In this document: piece by piece, positions 36,176-45,681 of the stretch
Layout: each line of letters begins with the position of its first letter
Position numbering within the stretch: the stretch's first letter is position 1
From: Arenibacter catalasegens
GTDB taxonomy: Bacteria; Bacteroidota; Bacteroidia; Flavobacteriales; Flavobacteriaceae
Direction of reading: 5' to 3'
NCBI RefSeq assembly: GCF_002909235.1
Contig: NZ_PHQQ01000011.1
Span: forward strand, 80,389 to 144,388
DNA length: 64,000 bases
Program-made: the position numbers and the translations under genes
The notes under the pieces: model-generated
What the model saw: the letters and a program-made list of their open reading frames with translations, nothing else
Databases searched by the model: none
What the model was told of the DNA's origin: nothing

Positions 36176-38041
36176 ATGAACAAACTATTTGATTTCAAAC
36201 ATTTTAAGGGCGATATGTTCGGTGGTATCACTGCCGGTATAGTTGCCTTGCCATTGGCATTGGCTTTTGGAGTAAGTTCAGGGCTGGGCCCGAGCGCCGG
36301 ACTTTATGGCGCCATCTTTATTAGTTTTTTTGCCGCCCTTTTTGGAGGGACCAACACCCAAATTTCTGGGCCTACCGCCCCTATGACAGCAGTTAGTATG
36401 GTCGTAATCGCAGGAATAGTTGCCACATTTGATGGGGATGTTTCCAAGGCCTTGCCCGTTATATTGACTATATTTCTATTGGCTGGATTAATACAAATAG
36501 GTTTGGGATTAATAGGCTTGGGAAAATACATTAAATATATTCCTTATCCCGTTGTTTCTGGATTTATGACCGCTATAGGTGTTATAATTTTGGTTACCCA
36601 AATTTTACCTTCTCTTGGTTATTACCCTAAAGAGGATACCGAGTTCGTGAATCAATTTAAACCCTATGCAGAAGAGATCATTCTGGACAATATCTTAAAA
36701 GAAGAAGCTGGAGAGGGTATTTTGGTTTTGGAAGATTTTAGAGAAACTATAAAACGAGCTGAACAAATAACCGAATCACAGATTCTGGTAGAATCACAAG
36801 CCTTGGCCGGCAATGAAGCCTCGGGGGTATTGGGTGCTATAAAAGTGTTGCCAAGAGCCTTAAAAAACATTAGTTGGTTGGAGGTGATGTTGGCATTGGG
36901 AACTATTATTATCATTTATGGGTTTAAGCGTATAACTATGGCAGTTCCAAGTACGTTGGTAGCGCTTTTGGTTATGTCAGGAATAGCAATAGGTTTTAAA
37001 TTAAATTATAGGCCCATTGAAGAGATACCAAGTGGTTTGCCCATACCTAATCTAGGGATTTTTACTGATTTTAGTTTTAATAATATTTCTCCATTTATTT
37101 TTACTGCACTGACCTTAGCACTTTTGGGAGCAATAGATTCATTGTTGACTTCGGTGGTGGCCGATAACATGACTAAAACAAAACACAATCCTAACAAAGA
37201 ATTGGTCGGGCAAGGTATAGGCAACAGCATTGCAGCTGTTTTTGGAGGCATTCCGGGCGCAGGTGCCACGATTAGAACCGTGGTGAATATTAATTCAGGA
37301 GGAAAAACTAGATTGTCAGGAATGATGTCAGGTGTTTTGCTCCTGGTTATTCTACTATTGTTAGGACCAATCGCTTCTCAAATTCCTGCAGCTGTTTTGG
37401 CTGGCATATTAATAACCGTTGGTATTGGAGTAATGGATTATAAAGGTCTAAAAGCAATACCATATGTACCTAAGACGGAGGTTATCATAATGTTGATTGT
37501 TTTAGTGCTCTCATCAGTATGGAACTTGGTTTATGCCGTTGGAATAGGCTTGGTAATAGCATCCTTGATGTTTATGAAAAAGATCGGGGATTTAACGGCC
37601 GAACGCTCAGGCGTAATGTCGCTTGATAGGTCAAAAGCATGGTCAGATGAAACGAATTTTCCAAAAAATCTAAAAGAGGAAGTTTTTATTAAACACATTA
37701 GAGGACCATTGTTTTTTGGTTCTACAAGTTATTTTCAACAGTTGGCCAATCAAATCCCCGACACTGCCTCTACGGTAATCATACGTATGGGCCGAATGCA
37801 GTATATTGACCAAACTGGTCTATATGTCATGGAAGATGTTCTAGTCGATTTGGTTAAACAGGGTAAAAAGGTGTTGCTTGTAGATATTTTAAAGCAACCA
37901 CGATATATGCTAGAGCGCATAGATATTATTCCTGATTTAGTCCCCAAAGAACAAATTTTTGATAGTTTTAAAGACTGCCTGATTTGGGTCAAGGAAAACG
38001 TAAAAGATGAATTTGGACAGGAGAATGCCCTGAAAACATAG
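36176..38041 (+). CDS. SulP-family anion transporter with STAS domain (module 1)
   Basis: The 621-residue protein has the SulP core (AGIVALPLALAFGVSSGLGP, GLYGAIFISFFAALFGGTNT, ISGPTAPMT, PYPVVSGFMTAIG) and a C-terminal STAS domain (about 505-600; IRGPLFFGSTSYF, MQYIDQTGLYVMED). An insert of about 65 residues (about 151-220), charged and helical, is absent from the second SulP at 47014. Proteins of this family move sulfate, bicarbonate or dicarboxylates; next to a carbonic anhydrase, bicarbonate is the best guess (as for BicA of cyanobacteria). Confidence 0.9.
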   Translation: MNKLFDFKHFKGDMFGGITAGIVALPLALAFGVSSGLGPSAGLYGAIFISFFAALFGGTNTQISGPTAPMTAVSMVVIAGIVATFDGDVSKALPVILTIFLLAGLIQIGLGLIGLGKYIKYIPYPVVSGFMTAIGVIILVTQILPSLGYYPKEDTEFVNQFKPYAEEIILDNILKEEAGEGILVLEDFRETIKRAEQITESQILVESQALAGNEASGVLGAIKVLPRALKNISWLEVMLALGTIIIIYGFKRITMAVPSTLVALLVMSGIAIGFKLNYRPIEEIPSGLPIPNLGIFTDFSFNNISPFIFTALTLALLGAIDSLLTSVVADNMTKTKHNPNKELVGQGIGNSIAAVFGGIPGAGATIRTVVNINSGGKTRLSGMMSGVLLLVILLLLGPIASQIPAAVLAGILITVGIGVMDYKGLKAIPYVPKTEVIIMLIVLVLSSVWNLVYAVGIGLVIASLMFMKKIGDLTAERSGVMSLDRSKAWSDETNFPKNLKEEVFIKHIRGPLFFGSTSYFQQLANQIPDTASTVIIRMGRMQYIDQTGLYVMEDVLVDLVKQGKKVLLVDILKQPRYMLERIDIIPDLVPKEQIFDSFKDCLIWVKENVKDEFGQENALKT

Positions 38042-38106
38042 AATAAAGAAGTGTAATGGATTCATAAACGGTAGCTTGTGAAAATGACACTTTTAATTTG
38101 AGTTGC

Positions 38107-38142
38107 TTCTAAACTTTGATCTCAGAAAATCCAAAGATGAGT
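38107..38142 (+). pseudogene. C-terminal remnant of another DUF2490 gene
   Basis: CTTCTAAACTTTGATCTCAG and the following bases encode LLNFDLRKSKDEC then stop, closely matching the end of the DUF2490 protein at 35382 (LVLNLDLRKTENQ). Only this tail survives, between the SulP gene and the IS element. Confidence 0.55.
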
Positions 38143-38216
38143 GTTAAATTAAACAATACAATATGAGAAATTCAATATTTTTTTAAGGACTATCTCATAA
38201 AGTGTGTAAATAGAAA

Positions 38217-38247
38217 ATAGCTGGGGCATGCCCCAGCTATTTTTTTG
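38217..38247 (+). terminator. Perfect 24-base palindrome with T run inside the IS left end
   Basis: ATAGCTGGGGCATGCCCCAG and CTAT form a perfect palindrome at 38217-38240, followed by seven T. It lies between the left inverted repeat and the transposase start, where it would block transcription entering from outside. Confidence 0.85.
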
Positions 38248-38271
38248 TTTAATTTTAAATATTTACACATT

Positions 38272-39471
38272 ATGAAAAAAGAAGAATTATTCGACGATGA
38301 GTTTCTAAAACAGTTCAAGACCGGGGATGAGCTCAACGGTTTTTTAAAGGAACTCCAAAAACGTGGTATCGAGAAGATGCTAGAGGGAGAGTTGGATGGT
38401 CATTTGGATTATGACAAGCACCAAAAATCAAATCAGAGCAATTCCCGAAACGGGTTTTCCAAGAAGAAGGTACGTACTTCTTTCGGGGAATCCGAAATAG
38501 CCGTACCAAGGGTCAGGGATGCTTCCTTTAACCCCATGATAGTGCCCAAACGTGGCAACATGGTCGACGGGATCGAGAACGTGATCGTATCGCTCTATGC
38601 CAAGGGGTTGAGCAACAGCGATATCGAAGAGCAAATAAGGGAGGTCTACAACTTTGATGTCTCCACTTCGACCATATCAAGGATTACGGACAAGGTATCG
38701 GGCGATATCGTAGCCTGGCAGAACCGCCCTCTGGAACCTGTCTACCTTATTGTTTGGATGGATGGCATTGTATTTAAGGTCCGTGAGAGCTCCAAGGTCA
38801 TCAACAAGACCGTTTATATTGCCGTAGGGCTCCGCAGGGACGGTACAAAGGAAGTGATGGGACTTTGGCTCGGCAAGAACGAATCGGCCGCTTTCTGGAT
38901 GAGCGTACTGACCGATATCAGGGCGCGTGGCACCGAAGATATCCTTATTACGGCCACCGACAATCTCAATGGGTTTACGGACACCATCAAGAACGTATTC
39001 CCGGAATCCAAGACCCAGATATGTGTGGTACATCAGATAAGAAATGCTTGCAGGTATGTGGTCTGGAAGGACAAAAAAGCATTTACCATTGATATGAAGC
39101 AAATTTACAACGCCCCTACCCAGGAGGGTGCCAAAGCGGCCCTGGACGACTATGCAGGGCAATGGGAAAACAAGTATTCCTATGTCATAAAAAGTTGGAG
39201 GGACAACTGGCAGAAACTCACCGTATTCTTCGAGTTTCCCTTGGAGATCCGTAAGATCATCTATACGACCAATCTTATAGAGAACCTCAATGGAAAGATA
39301 AGAAAGTACACCAAGAACAAACTTTCGTTCCCTACCGATGATGCGGTGATGAAATCCGTATATTTGGCAACAAGGGAAGCGACCAAGAAATGGTCAATGC
39401 CCATCAGGAACTGGGGCATTATTTTAAATCAGTTCCTTACGATCCCTGCCCGTCCGGTCAGGCGGGTATGA
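38272..39471 (+). CDS. IS256-family transposase
   Basis: Starting at ATG 38272 it has 399 residues. Features of the IS256/MULE class are seen: [30 protein letters not shown], a helix-turn-helix-like [15 protein letters not shown], the DDE triad in [17 protein letters not shown] and [14 protein letters not shown], and the typical C-x2-H segment ([12 protein letters not shown]). It is full length and shows no frameshift, so the element may be active. An earlier TTG at 38245 lies inside the T run and is less likely. Confidence 0.95.
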   Translation: MKKEELFDDEFLKQFKTGDELNGFLKELQKRGIEKMLEGELDGHLDYDKHQKSNQSNSRNGFSKKKVRTSFGESEIAVPRVRDASFNPMIVPKRGNMVDGIENVIVSLYAKGLSNSDIEEQIREVYNFDVSTSTISRITDKVSGDIVAWQNRPLEPVYLIVWMDGIVFKVRESSKVINKTVYIAVGLRRDGTKEVMGLWLGKNESAAFWMSVLTDIRARGTEDILITATDNLNGFTDTIKNVFPESKTQICVVHQIRNACRYVVWKDKKAFTIDMKQIYNAPTQEGAKAALDDYAGQWENKYSYVIKSWRDNWQKLTVFFEFPLEIRKIIYTTNLIENLNGKIRKYTKNKLSFPTDDAVMKSVYLATREATKKWSMPIRNWGIILNQFLTIPARPVRRV

Positions 39472-39548
39472 AAAAAGGGTCAGACTTTAAATAAAAGTCA
39501 AACCCTAGTTATTTTTAACTTACACAGTTTGCGGGATAGTGTCTTATT

Positions 39549-40661
39549 TTAAGAACTAGTAGTTCCTTTGAATAATTCTTTCAGTTTCTCCTTTAAATTA
39601 TCGCCCCTTAAATATCGAGCGATTATTGTTCCATTTTCATCTATAAGAAAGTTTTCCGGTATAGCATCAATACCATAGATCAAGGCGGCTTCATTTTGCA
39701 TACCGTTCAAATCACTGACGTTTTGCCAAATCAGACTGTCCTTTTCAATAGCACCTAACCACTTTTCCTTATTGGTATCCAATGAAACGTTCAGGATAAC
39801 GAACCCTTTATCTTTGTACAGTTTATATTCTTGTACCAATTCGGGGTTGAACTCCCTACAAGGCCCACATGAGGAAGACCAAAATTCCAGCAGGGTATAT
39901 TTCCCTAAGATTTCGGATAATCTTATGGTATCTCGTTTGGTATTTTGTTGCTCAAAATCTACAAATTTTTCCCCGACTTTTGGATTTTTATTAACTTCTA
40001 TAAATTTCGCTATCGCTTTGCCCTCTTTCGTTGTTTGCAACTCCTTGTTCAGTAGGGAAAACACTTTGCTCGTTTCCACGGCACCCAACCTTCTCATGGC
40101 AAAACCTTCCAAGGCCGTGAGACTCTCATAGGAATCGGGATAATCCTTAATGAAACCTTTGGTGATTTCCGCCAATTCATCCACCATTTGTTCGTTGAGG
40201 GCAAAAAGCGAATCCATGTTGCTTTCGGTCACCATATCGCCAAGTTTTTCCATTTCTTTATTGATCGAGTCTTGACGTTCTACAAGTAGTTCCGCATCCA
40301 TCTGTGTTTTGGAACCGGTTATTTTACTATTGTAAAAATTGCCTTTTTCCCCTGTAATATCGATTGTTTTGTTCTCCAACCAGAACATTCTTCCGTCCCT
40401 AGTGCTTTCAATTCTCAACATAACCCTTCTGGGCCTTTCAACTTTTCCCTTAAACTGAAATTTCTCATTCAATACTATTGTCCAATCCAAAATTGAATCC
40501 ATATCAAGATACATTACAACTTTGGTACTATCGGGCATATTCTTTATAAGCCCGTTAACCGAATAGGCATCTGTAGTACGACCTTCTCGGCAAGAAGTAG
40601 CTATTAATATCGGAATAAGAACTAGGCCAATACACTTTATGATCGATTGATTTGCTCGCAT
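39549..40661 (-). CDS. TlpA-type thioredoxin lipoprotein with DUF4369 domain
   Basis: The 370-residue lipoprotein has its Cys near residue 24 (IATSC). An N-terminal DUF4369 domain (about 30-135; YSVNGLIKNMPDSTKVVMYL) is followed by a helical linker and a TlpA/AhpC-type thioredoxin domain (about 230-365) with the active site C265-G-P-C268 (SSSCGPCREF) and the cis-Pro loop AIPENFLID. It would reduce disulfides in the periplasm. It lies between the IS element and the dead integrase and has no operon partner. Confidence 0.9.
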   Translation of the reverse strand: MRANQSIIKCIGLVLIPILIATSCREGRTTDAYSVNGLIKNMPDSTKVVMYLDMDSILDWTIVLNEKFQFKGKVERPRRVMLRIESTRDGRMFWLENKTIDITGEKGNFYNSKITGSKTQMDAELLVERQDSINKEMEKLGDMVTESNMDSLFALNEQMVDELAEITKGFIKDYPDSYESLTALEGFAMRRLGAVETSKVFSLLNKELQTTKEGKAIAKFIEVNKNPKVGEKFVDFEQQNTKRDTIRLSEILGKYTLLEFWSSSCGPCREFNPELVQEYKLYKDKGFVILNVSLDTNKEKWLGAIEKDSLIWQNVSDLNGMQNEAALIYGIDAIPENFLIDENGTIIARYLRGDNLKEKLKELFKGTTSS

Positions 40662-40809
40662 ATAAATTGTTTAAAAATATTAAGTCCTTTCCATTCCAAA
40701 TATACAGGATAAAAAGTACATAATAATTTACTTGTTAATTGCCATATTGGCCTCATCGGAAAAAAGGGAGAAAATGTTCATTAGTCCAGAAAATGGTTGG
40801 TCTCATTAA

Positions 40810-41427
40810 TTATTCCCACAGCTTTTCAAAGCGCTTGCCTACGACTCATGTATAATGTGCGGTATGCTTTGGGTCACTATGTCCGAGGTAATCTTGAATC
40901 AACCGAAGGTCGTATCCTTTATTGGTCAGATAGAATCCACAAGAGTGCCTTAATGTATGAGGATGAACGTTTTCCAATTTTGCTTTAATTGCAGCAACCT
41001 TAACAATATAATTGACCGCGTGCCTTGACAACGGCAATCCTCTCTCATTCACAAATAGCCAAGGAAGATTATCTTTTCTGGAATTGAGGAATCGTTTTAT
41101 GGCACTAAGTACATCTTCGGATATAGGATGTTCTACTGAAAGTCCGCTTTTGAGCCTATTTACCCAAATTCTAGACTCTTGTATGTTAACGTCGGATTTT
41201 TTGATGGCAGTCGCTTCACTTACCTGGAGACCATGCCGATAAATCGTTAAAAGTAAAAGGTAGTTCCTTTTGGGGTATCTGGTTTTTTTTGAAGCCTCCA
41301 AAATTAATTCGATTTCGGCATCTCTTAAAAAGTCCTTCGCCCTTTCATGGGCATTGGTAGTCTCTTTTTTAGCCCTCTTTATATTTCGCCCGTTGGGCAT
41401 GATTTTTGAATTATCGATTAACTCCAC
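40810..41427 (-). pseudogene. Inactivated FimB-type tyrosine recombinase
   Basis: The frame from 41427 encodes 193 residues and stops at a TGA (40846-40848) directly after the catalytic Tyr192; read on, it continues with a normal C-terminal tail (VVGKRFEKLWE) to TAA at 40810-40812, so TGA replaces an original Arg codon (CGA). In addition, the box I Arg of this family (HGFRASE in FimB) is Gln68 here (HGLQVSE; CAG from CGG). H157-x2-R160 and Lys93 are intact. Both changes together point to loss of activity. It resembles invertases that flip promoters, of which none is recognisable nearby. Confidence 0.75.
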
Positions 41428-41967
41428 GGAATATAGTTCAAAAAATCGATACTCTTTACATAATACGGATTTTGTAAAGAGTTTAAAAATGTCCCGTAGA
41501 AAGTAAATTACCGGAAATACAAAAAAGAGCGATAAATGGAACTCGAATCATTTATTTGAAACACGTTTCAAACGTAATCAGTAAAAAGTTTTATTGGATT
41601 AAAAAAAGTCATTTCCATCGTCATGTCCTAACTTGAACATTTCGGGTAATAATTTAATGTATATACTTATTCTAGGTTCAGTTAAAATATTGATTTGTAA
41701 AAAATAAACGGTTAATATGAACTTTAAACTCTAAGTCATAAAAGTTTTACAATTATTTATGATAGTATAACTTATATTTTAATTTATATCCTTATATTTG
41801 TATACAAGGTTTACTAAAAAACACCAATCAATAGAGATTTGAAATTTAGGAAGTGAAATACCATATAGTAACATTTTGTTTCTGAAAACCTTAATTCCAT
41901 GTTCGGGTATATTCAGAACGTTGCCAAAAAAAGATTTTGGCCTATTAAATAATAAAACACAATCATT
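41428..41967. other. Gap upstream of the universal stress gene
   Basis: This 540-base region contains no ORF of note. Its right part carries the promoter and variant operator described at 41762-41800; the transcript leader would be about 160 bases. The left part, including GAAACACGTTTCA at 41560-41572, shows one short palindrome of unknown role. Confidence 0.5.
41762..41800 (+). promoter_or_regulatory. Promoter with variant ATAGT operator for universal stress gene
   Basis: TATATTTG at 41793-41800 is a perfect -7 element. ATAGTATAACTTAT at 41762-41775 is a partial copy of the island palindrome, starting exactly 31 bases before the -7 element as in the promoter at 44392-44430. The operator would cover the -33 region. 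Confidence 0.65.
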
Positions 41968-43104
41968 ATGAAACTACTTAAAAGAATGTTAGTATCAATT
42001 GACTTTAGCAATTCTTCAGAAAATGTTTTGAAAAATTCAATAAAGTTTGCAAGGACATTTAAATCTGAAATAACGCTTATCCATATATTACCTGATTATA
42101 TTGATGATGAGAAGGTGAGTCTTCTTGTAAAAAGTGCTGCATCTGCAAAACTAAATGAGCTAAGCGATAAAATTAAAGAGGAAGGAGTTGATATAGGTAA
42201 ACCAATTCTAGAGTATGGAAATTATTGCGATAAAATTGTCAATGCTTCCGATAAAATAAATGCTAATTTGGTAGTCGTCGGTGCAGGTGAAAAATTAAAA
42301 AAGGACGCTTTTCAATTAGGTACAACAGCAGAAAAAATTATCAGGAAAAGTAACAAGCCCGTACTCGTAGTAAAAAATGATCAAACATCGGACATTCAGA
42401 ATATCATTTGTCCTGTAGATTTTTCTGAAGAATCAAGTCGTGCGTTAAATAGTGCCATAACATTATCTCGTATGTTTAATGCAAAATTATTAATATTAAG
42501 CGTCTATACTTATTTCCACCATACTTTTACCAAACTTGACCCAGTCAAAATAAATGAGCAAAGAAAGTTAGAACATGAAAAAAAATTAAATAAATTCTTA
42601 AAAGAATTTAATCTTGTAGATATAAACGTTGTAAGGAAAATAGCTGGAGGTGAACCCGCTGAAGAAATACTCAAAACTATAAAGAAAAACGATTCTGATT
42701 TACTTATTATGGGAACAACAGGTAAGTCCGGCATCAGTAAGATTTTAATGGGTAGTGTGACCGAAAAAGTAACCAGGGAAGTTTTATGTTCATTTATCAC
42801 TTTAAAAAATAAGGATATAATTAAATTAGAGATAGAATCTAAAATCCAAGATATTGAAAATCACTATGCTATAGCCCAAGAACTTTATGAAAAAGGTTTT
42901 TTTGAAGAATCTATAAATCAATTTACGATTTGCCTTGGCATCAATTTCGCACACGTACCTTCATTAAAAGGTATTGCTAAGGTTTATGAAAAACTAGATG
43001 ACATAGATAGTGCTAAAAGATACCGAGAAATGGTTAAAGATATTTTAGATCAAATGTGGAATTTGAAAATTGAACAAGAAGCACGTAAGCAAACAAAACA
43101 ATAG
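41968..43104 (+). CDS. Universal stress protein, two Usp domains plus TPR tail
   Basis: The 378-residue cytoplasmic protein has two Usp domains (about 4-140 and 144-275). Each has the nucleotide loop: GAGEKLKKDAFQLGTTAEK in the first and GTTGKSGISKILMGSVTEK in the second (G-x2-G-x9-G-[ST]), so ATP binding is likely. Residues 290-370 are helical and TPR-like (YAIAQELYEKGFFEESINQF). It is preceded by a strong promoter with an island operator. In this neighbourhood it probably answers the same signal as the carbonic anhydrase modules. Confidence 0.9.
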   Translation: MKLLKRMLVSIDFSNSSENVLKNSIKFARTFKSEITLIHILPDYIDDEKVSLLVKSAASAKLNELSDKIKEEGVDIGKPILEYGNYCDKIVNASDKINANLVVVGAGEKLKKDAFQLGTTAEKIIRKSNKPVLVVKNDQTSDIQNIICPVDFSEESSRALNSAITLSRMFNAKLLILSVYTYFHHTFTKLDPVKINEQRKLEHEKKLNKFLKEFNLVDINVVRKIAGGEPAEEILKTIKKNDSDLLIMGTTGKSGISKILMGSVTEKVTREVLCSFITLKNKDIIKLEIESKIQDIENHYAIAQELYEKGFFEESINQFTICLGINFAHVPSLKGIAKVYEKLDDIDSAKRYREMVKDILDQMWNLKIEQEARKQTKQ

Positions 43105-43298
43105 ATAGGATCTACATTTTTGTTGATAGAAATTCTGTTTTCTAAATAAAAACTACTTGGAACAACTAATATATCTGATGTTCTTAAATATATAAAATTT
43201 ATCTGACTTTAAATTGTATGAATTTTATATATCTTACTTGGCAGAGAAATACGATACGAAACTTTATATAATTGTTGTGGCAATTTAAAAAGCAAAAG

Positions 43299-43604
43299 AT
43301 GTTATCAAATAGTAGAACCTTATTGGAGGATATTTCAGAAGCAAAACTCTATGGCTATTTGGAGGAGTTTATGTTCACAGATGGTAAATTAATTGGTAGA
43401 GTTAATAATAAATCCTATCAAAAAGATGAGTGTGTCTTGATAGAATATTGCATTCACGAAGCAATGAGTGACCCTTCAGATCGATCTATTTTGTTCCTGA
43501 TTGAATGTGTTGATGGCACTAAAGGTTGTCTGAGCAGTGCCTATGGCATATATGCCGATTCAGAATTAATAGATTTTTGTTCATCACTAAAAAAGAAAAA
43601 CTAA
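43299..43604 (+). CDS. Small conserved protein downstream of Usp
   Basis: From ATG 43299 it has 101 residues; a TTG 27 bases earlier is less likely. It matches the small flavobacterial family often labelled 'phosphoribosylpyrophosphate synthetase' without support: DPSDRSILFLIECVDGTKGC followed by LSSAYGIYAD. It has no signal peptide and no PRPP synthetase motif, so that label should not be trusted. It is convergent with TetR gene 2, 20 bases apart. Confidence 0.7.
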   Translation: MLSNSRTLLEDISEAKLYGYLEEFMFTDGKLIGRVNNKSYQKDECVLIEYCIHEAMSDPSDRSILFLIECVDGTKGCLSSAYGIYADSELIDFCSSLKKKN

Positions 43605-43623
43605 ATTAAAAAGGCGAACGGAA

Positions 43624-44307
43624 TTATATTTCGTAATCCAATAATTTAGCCGAAAAATAATTTAACATTTTTTCTACTTGAGAATGTTTATTTTCCTCTT
43701 CTTTTATATCTGTGAGCTTTGGTAAATGCTTGGCAAAATAGAGGTGGTCATTGGACATTTCAAATAAGCTGCTGGCCAAAGCATATGGATACTCAAATTT
43801 GGGACTGATCTCTAAAATTACTTCGGCAACCCTTGTTATCAGTTGTTTGTAATTTTTAAAAAAACCTTTTCCGTTTTCCTTATCCACTTCTTTAGTTCTA
43901 TAAGCTTTAGTTCCTTCCGCTATCACGATACTGTGAAGTTTGTTTTCGTCAATATACTCGGTGCTCGGATTATCCACAGATGCCGAAACAAATGAATTGA
44001 TGATTATTTTAAGTTTTTTTTTCGGATCATCAATATTCACTGTATTTATTTTAATGAGATAGGCTACCCATTGCCAATACCAAGAAACCAAATAGATGAG
44101 CAATGAGTGTTTATTTTCAAAATAACGATACACTGAAGCTTCCGTTGAGCCCATTTCCTGGGCCAGTTTCTTAAAGTTGAAAGCTTCAAAGCCCATTTCT
44201 TCAATCAACAAAATACTGTGTTTTATAATGTTTCGTCCCAATGGGGAGTCCTGCGGATCTTTTAAATAGATGCCTTCATTCAGGGATATTCTAATTTCTA
44301 CTGACAT
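43624..44307 (-). CDS. TetR-family regulator (paralogue 2)
   Basis: From ATG 44307 it has 227 residues. The helix-turn-helix is FNFKKLAQEMGSTEASVYRYF. It is a paralogue of 33251-33919 along the whole length, including the YLKDP start and the HLPKLTD segment near the end. It faces away from the baeRF3 gene at 44584; the intervening 276 bases carry an island palindrome over a good promoter for the divergent gene. It is the second candidate ligand of the ATAGT-N3-RCTAT sites. Confidence 0.85.
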   Translation of the reverse strand: MSVEIRISLNEGIYLKDPQDSPLGRNIIKHSILLIEEMGFEAFNFKKLAQEMGSTEASVYRYFENKHSLLIYLVSWYWQWVAYLIKINTVNIDDPKKKLKIIINSFVSASVDNPSTEYIDENKLHSIVIAEGTKAYRTKEVDKENGKGFFKNYKQLITRVAEVILEISPKFEYPYALASSLFEMSNDHLYFAKHLPKLTDIKEEENKHSQVEKMLNYFSAKLLDYEI

Positions 44308-44391
44308 AATTTCGAATATTATAATGAACAAAGTTAAACAATATAATATGAAAGTTATGCAATACTAATTTATATTTTTATTATTTATATA

Positions 44392-44430
44392 ATAGTTTTA
44401 CTATTATTTATAAAAGTATTTGTATATTTG
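44392..44430 (+). promoter_or_regulatory. Promoter and palindromic operator between TetR 2 and baeRF3 genes
   Basis: ATAGTTTTACTAT at 44392-44404 is the island palindrome (perfect 5-base arms). TATATTTG at 44423-44430 is a perfect -7 element, 31 bases from the operator start, the same spacing as at 41762. A bound repressor would cover the -33 region. Confidence 0.75.
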
Positions 44431-44583
44431 TAATCAATAATTAAAAGTTAAATAAGGAAAAATGAAAACCATATTACCATTTGTCCAACTAAAAAGTAAC
44501 CTTTTTCGATTAATAGAGTTTTAAGGGTGGTCAAAGCAATGTGTTAGCACCAAATTAATCGAAACAATAAATTTTTCATAAAT

Positions 44584-45657
44584 ATGAACATAACATTAAA
44601 AGAACTCAAAGACATTTATGCGGAAAGCTGTATAACCATTATTTTAAATACACATAGAACAAGACCTGACAACGAAAAGGACTCAATAACCTTAAAAAAT
44701 CTCTGCAAGCGAGCAGAAGAAAGGTTATTGGCTGATGAGAGCAAAAGGGATGCTGAAAAACTGATACAGCGAATACAGGAATTGGCATCCCAAATAGACC
44801 ATAGACAGAACTTGGAGAGCTTGGTTTTATTTGTAAACGAAGACATTGCTGAATACATACGCTTGCCCCTTAAAGTAGAAGACCGTGTGGTGATAGACCA
44901 CACCTTTGCCACGAGAGATTTGGTTAGGTCTATGCATCAAGCGGCAAACTATTTTATTCTTGTGTTAAGCCAACAAAAAGTCAGGCTCATAGAGGCTTTC
45001 AATAATAGGGTTGTAAAGGAATATGATGATATTTTTCCTATGGAAAACACCCAGTTTTATTCCACCAATAAAGCTGAACTATCTAATGCAAGTAGGCAGA
45101 CCAGTTTGATTGCCGAATTTTTTAATAGAGTTGATAAAGAAGTAAACAAGGTGCGAAAAGAAAACTCACTTCCGGTACTTATTTGTTCCGAACAAAGTAG
45201 TTATCACGAATACCTAAAGATAGCCGATCAAATGCAAGGGGTTTTCGATATATTTTTGAACAAAAACAGATTGGATGAAAAAGCCCATCATATAGTAAAA
45301 GACGCTTGGAAAATAGTTAAAGAGCATCTCATTAATAGAAACAATGACCAAAAACAAGCATTGATAATGGCAGTAAGCATTGGTAAGTATTTAAGCGATG
45401 TTAATGACATTCACAGGGCAATTATTGAAGGAAGGGTACAAACCTTATTTATAGAAGAAGGATTGTTCCAACCAGGCATAATGGAAAGCAGTACAATCAA
45501 CTTTGTTTCAGAAGAAGAACGAACCAAAAAAGCTGTAACAGACGATATTTATGACGAGCTGATTGAAACCAATATGAATTATGGAGGCAATACGGTTTTT
45601 CTGCCAAAAGGCGATTTATCCGATTTCAATGGTTTTGGAGCTATAACTCGATATTGA
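44584..45657 (+). CDS. baeRF family 3 protein (release-factor-like)
   Basis: The 357-residue protein belongs to the bacterial archaeo-eukaryotic release factor group (baeRF3): ITIILNTHRTRPDNEKDSI near the start, an RNase-H-like core (FILVLSQQKVRLIEAFNNR), and VQTLFIEEGL near the end. eRF1-related proteins act at stalled ribosomes, so baeRF proteins are proposed to work in translation quality control or stress; no reaction is proven. It is followed at once by the dead DUF2490 gene and the second carbonic anhydrase module, and its promoter carries the island operator. Confidence 0.8.
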   Translation: MNITLKELKDIYAESCITIILNTHRTRPDNEKDSITLKNLCKRAEERLLADESKRDAEKLIQRIQELASQIDHRQNLESLVLFVNEDIAEYIRLPLKVEDRVVIDHTFATRDLVRSMHQAANYFILVLSQQKVRLIEAFNNRVVKEYDDIFPMENTQFYSTNKAELSNASRQTSLIAEFFNRVDKEVNKVRKENSLPVLICSEQSSYHEYLKIADQMQGVFDIFLNKNRLDEKAHHIVKDAWKIVKEHLINRNNDQKQALIMAVSIGKYLSDVNDIHRAIIEGRVQTLFIEEGLFQPGIMESSTINFVSEEERTKKAVTDDIYDELIETNMNYGGNTVFLPKGDLSDFNGFGAITRY

Positions 45658-45681
45658 AAAAAACCGAAGGTACGTTTTGAA

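Larger units (their letters stand above)
38189..39540 (+). mobile_element. Insertion sequence, IS256 family
   Basis: Imperfect terminal inverted repeats are visible: ACTATCTCATAAAGTGTGTA (with AAT following) at 38189-38211 and, at 39518-39540, its partner whose reverse complement is ACTATCCCGCAAACTGTGTA (with AGT following); 18 of 23 positions agree. The transposase lies between them. The exact outer ends and an 8-9 base target duplication could not be established. Base composition inside is clearly richer in G+C than the surroundings, which indicates recent arrival. Confidence 0.85.

Noticed and set aside
38187..39543. Target site duplication of the IS256 element
   Set aside because: The flanks share TTTTAAG-like sequence only loosely; the exact ends are not certain, so no duplication is claimed.
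43299..43604. Phosphoribosylpyrophosphate synthetase
   Set aside because: The small family is often given this name, but the protein is about 100 residues and has no PRPP-binding motif.
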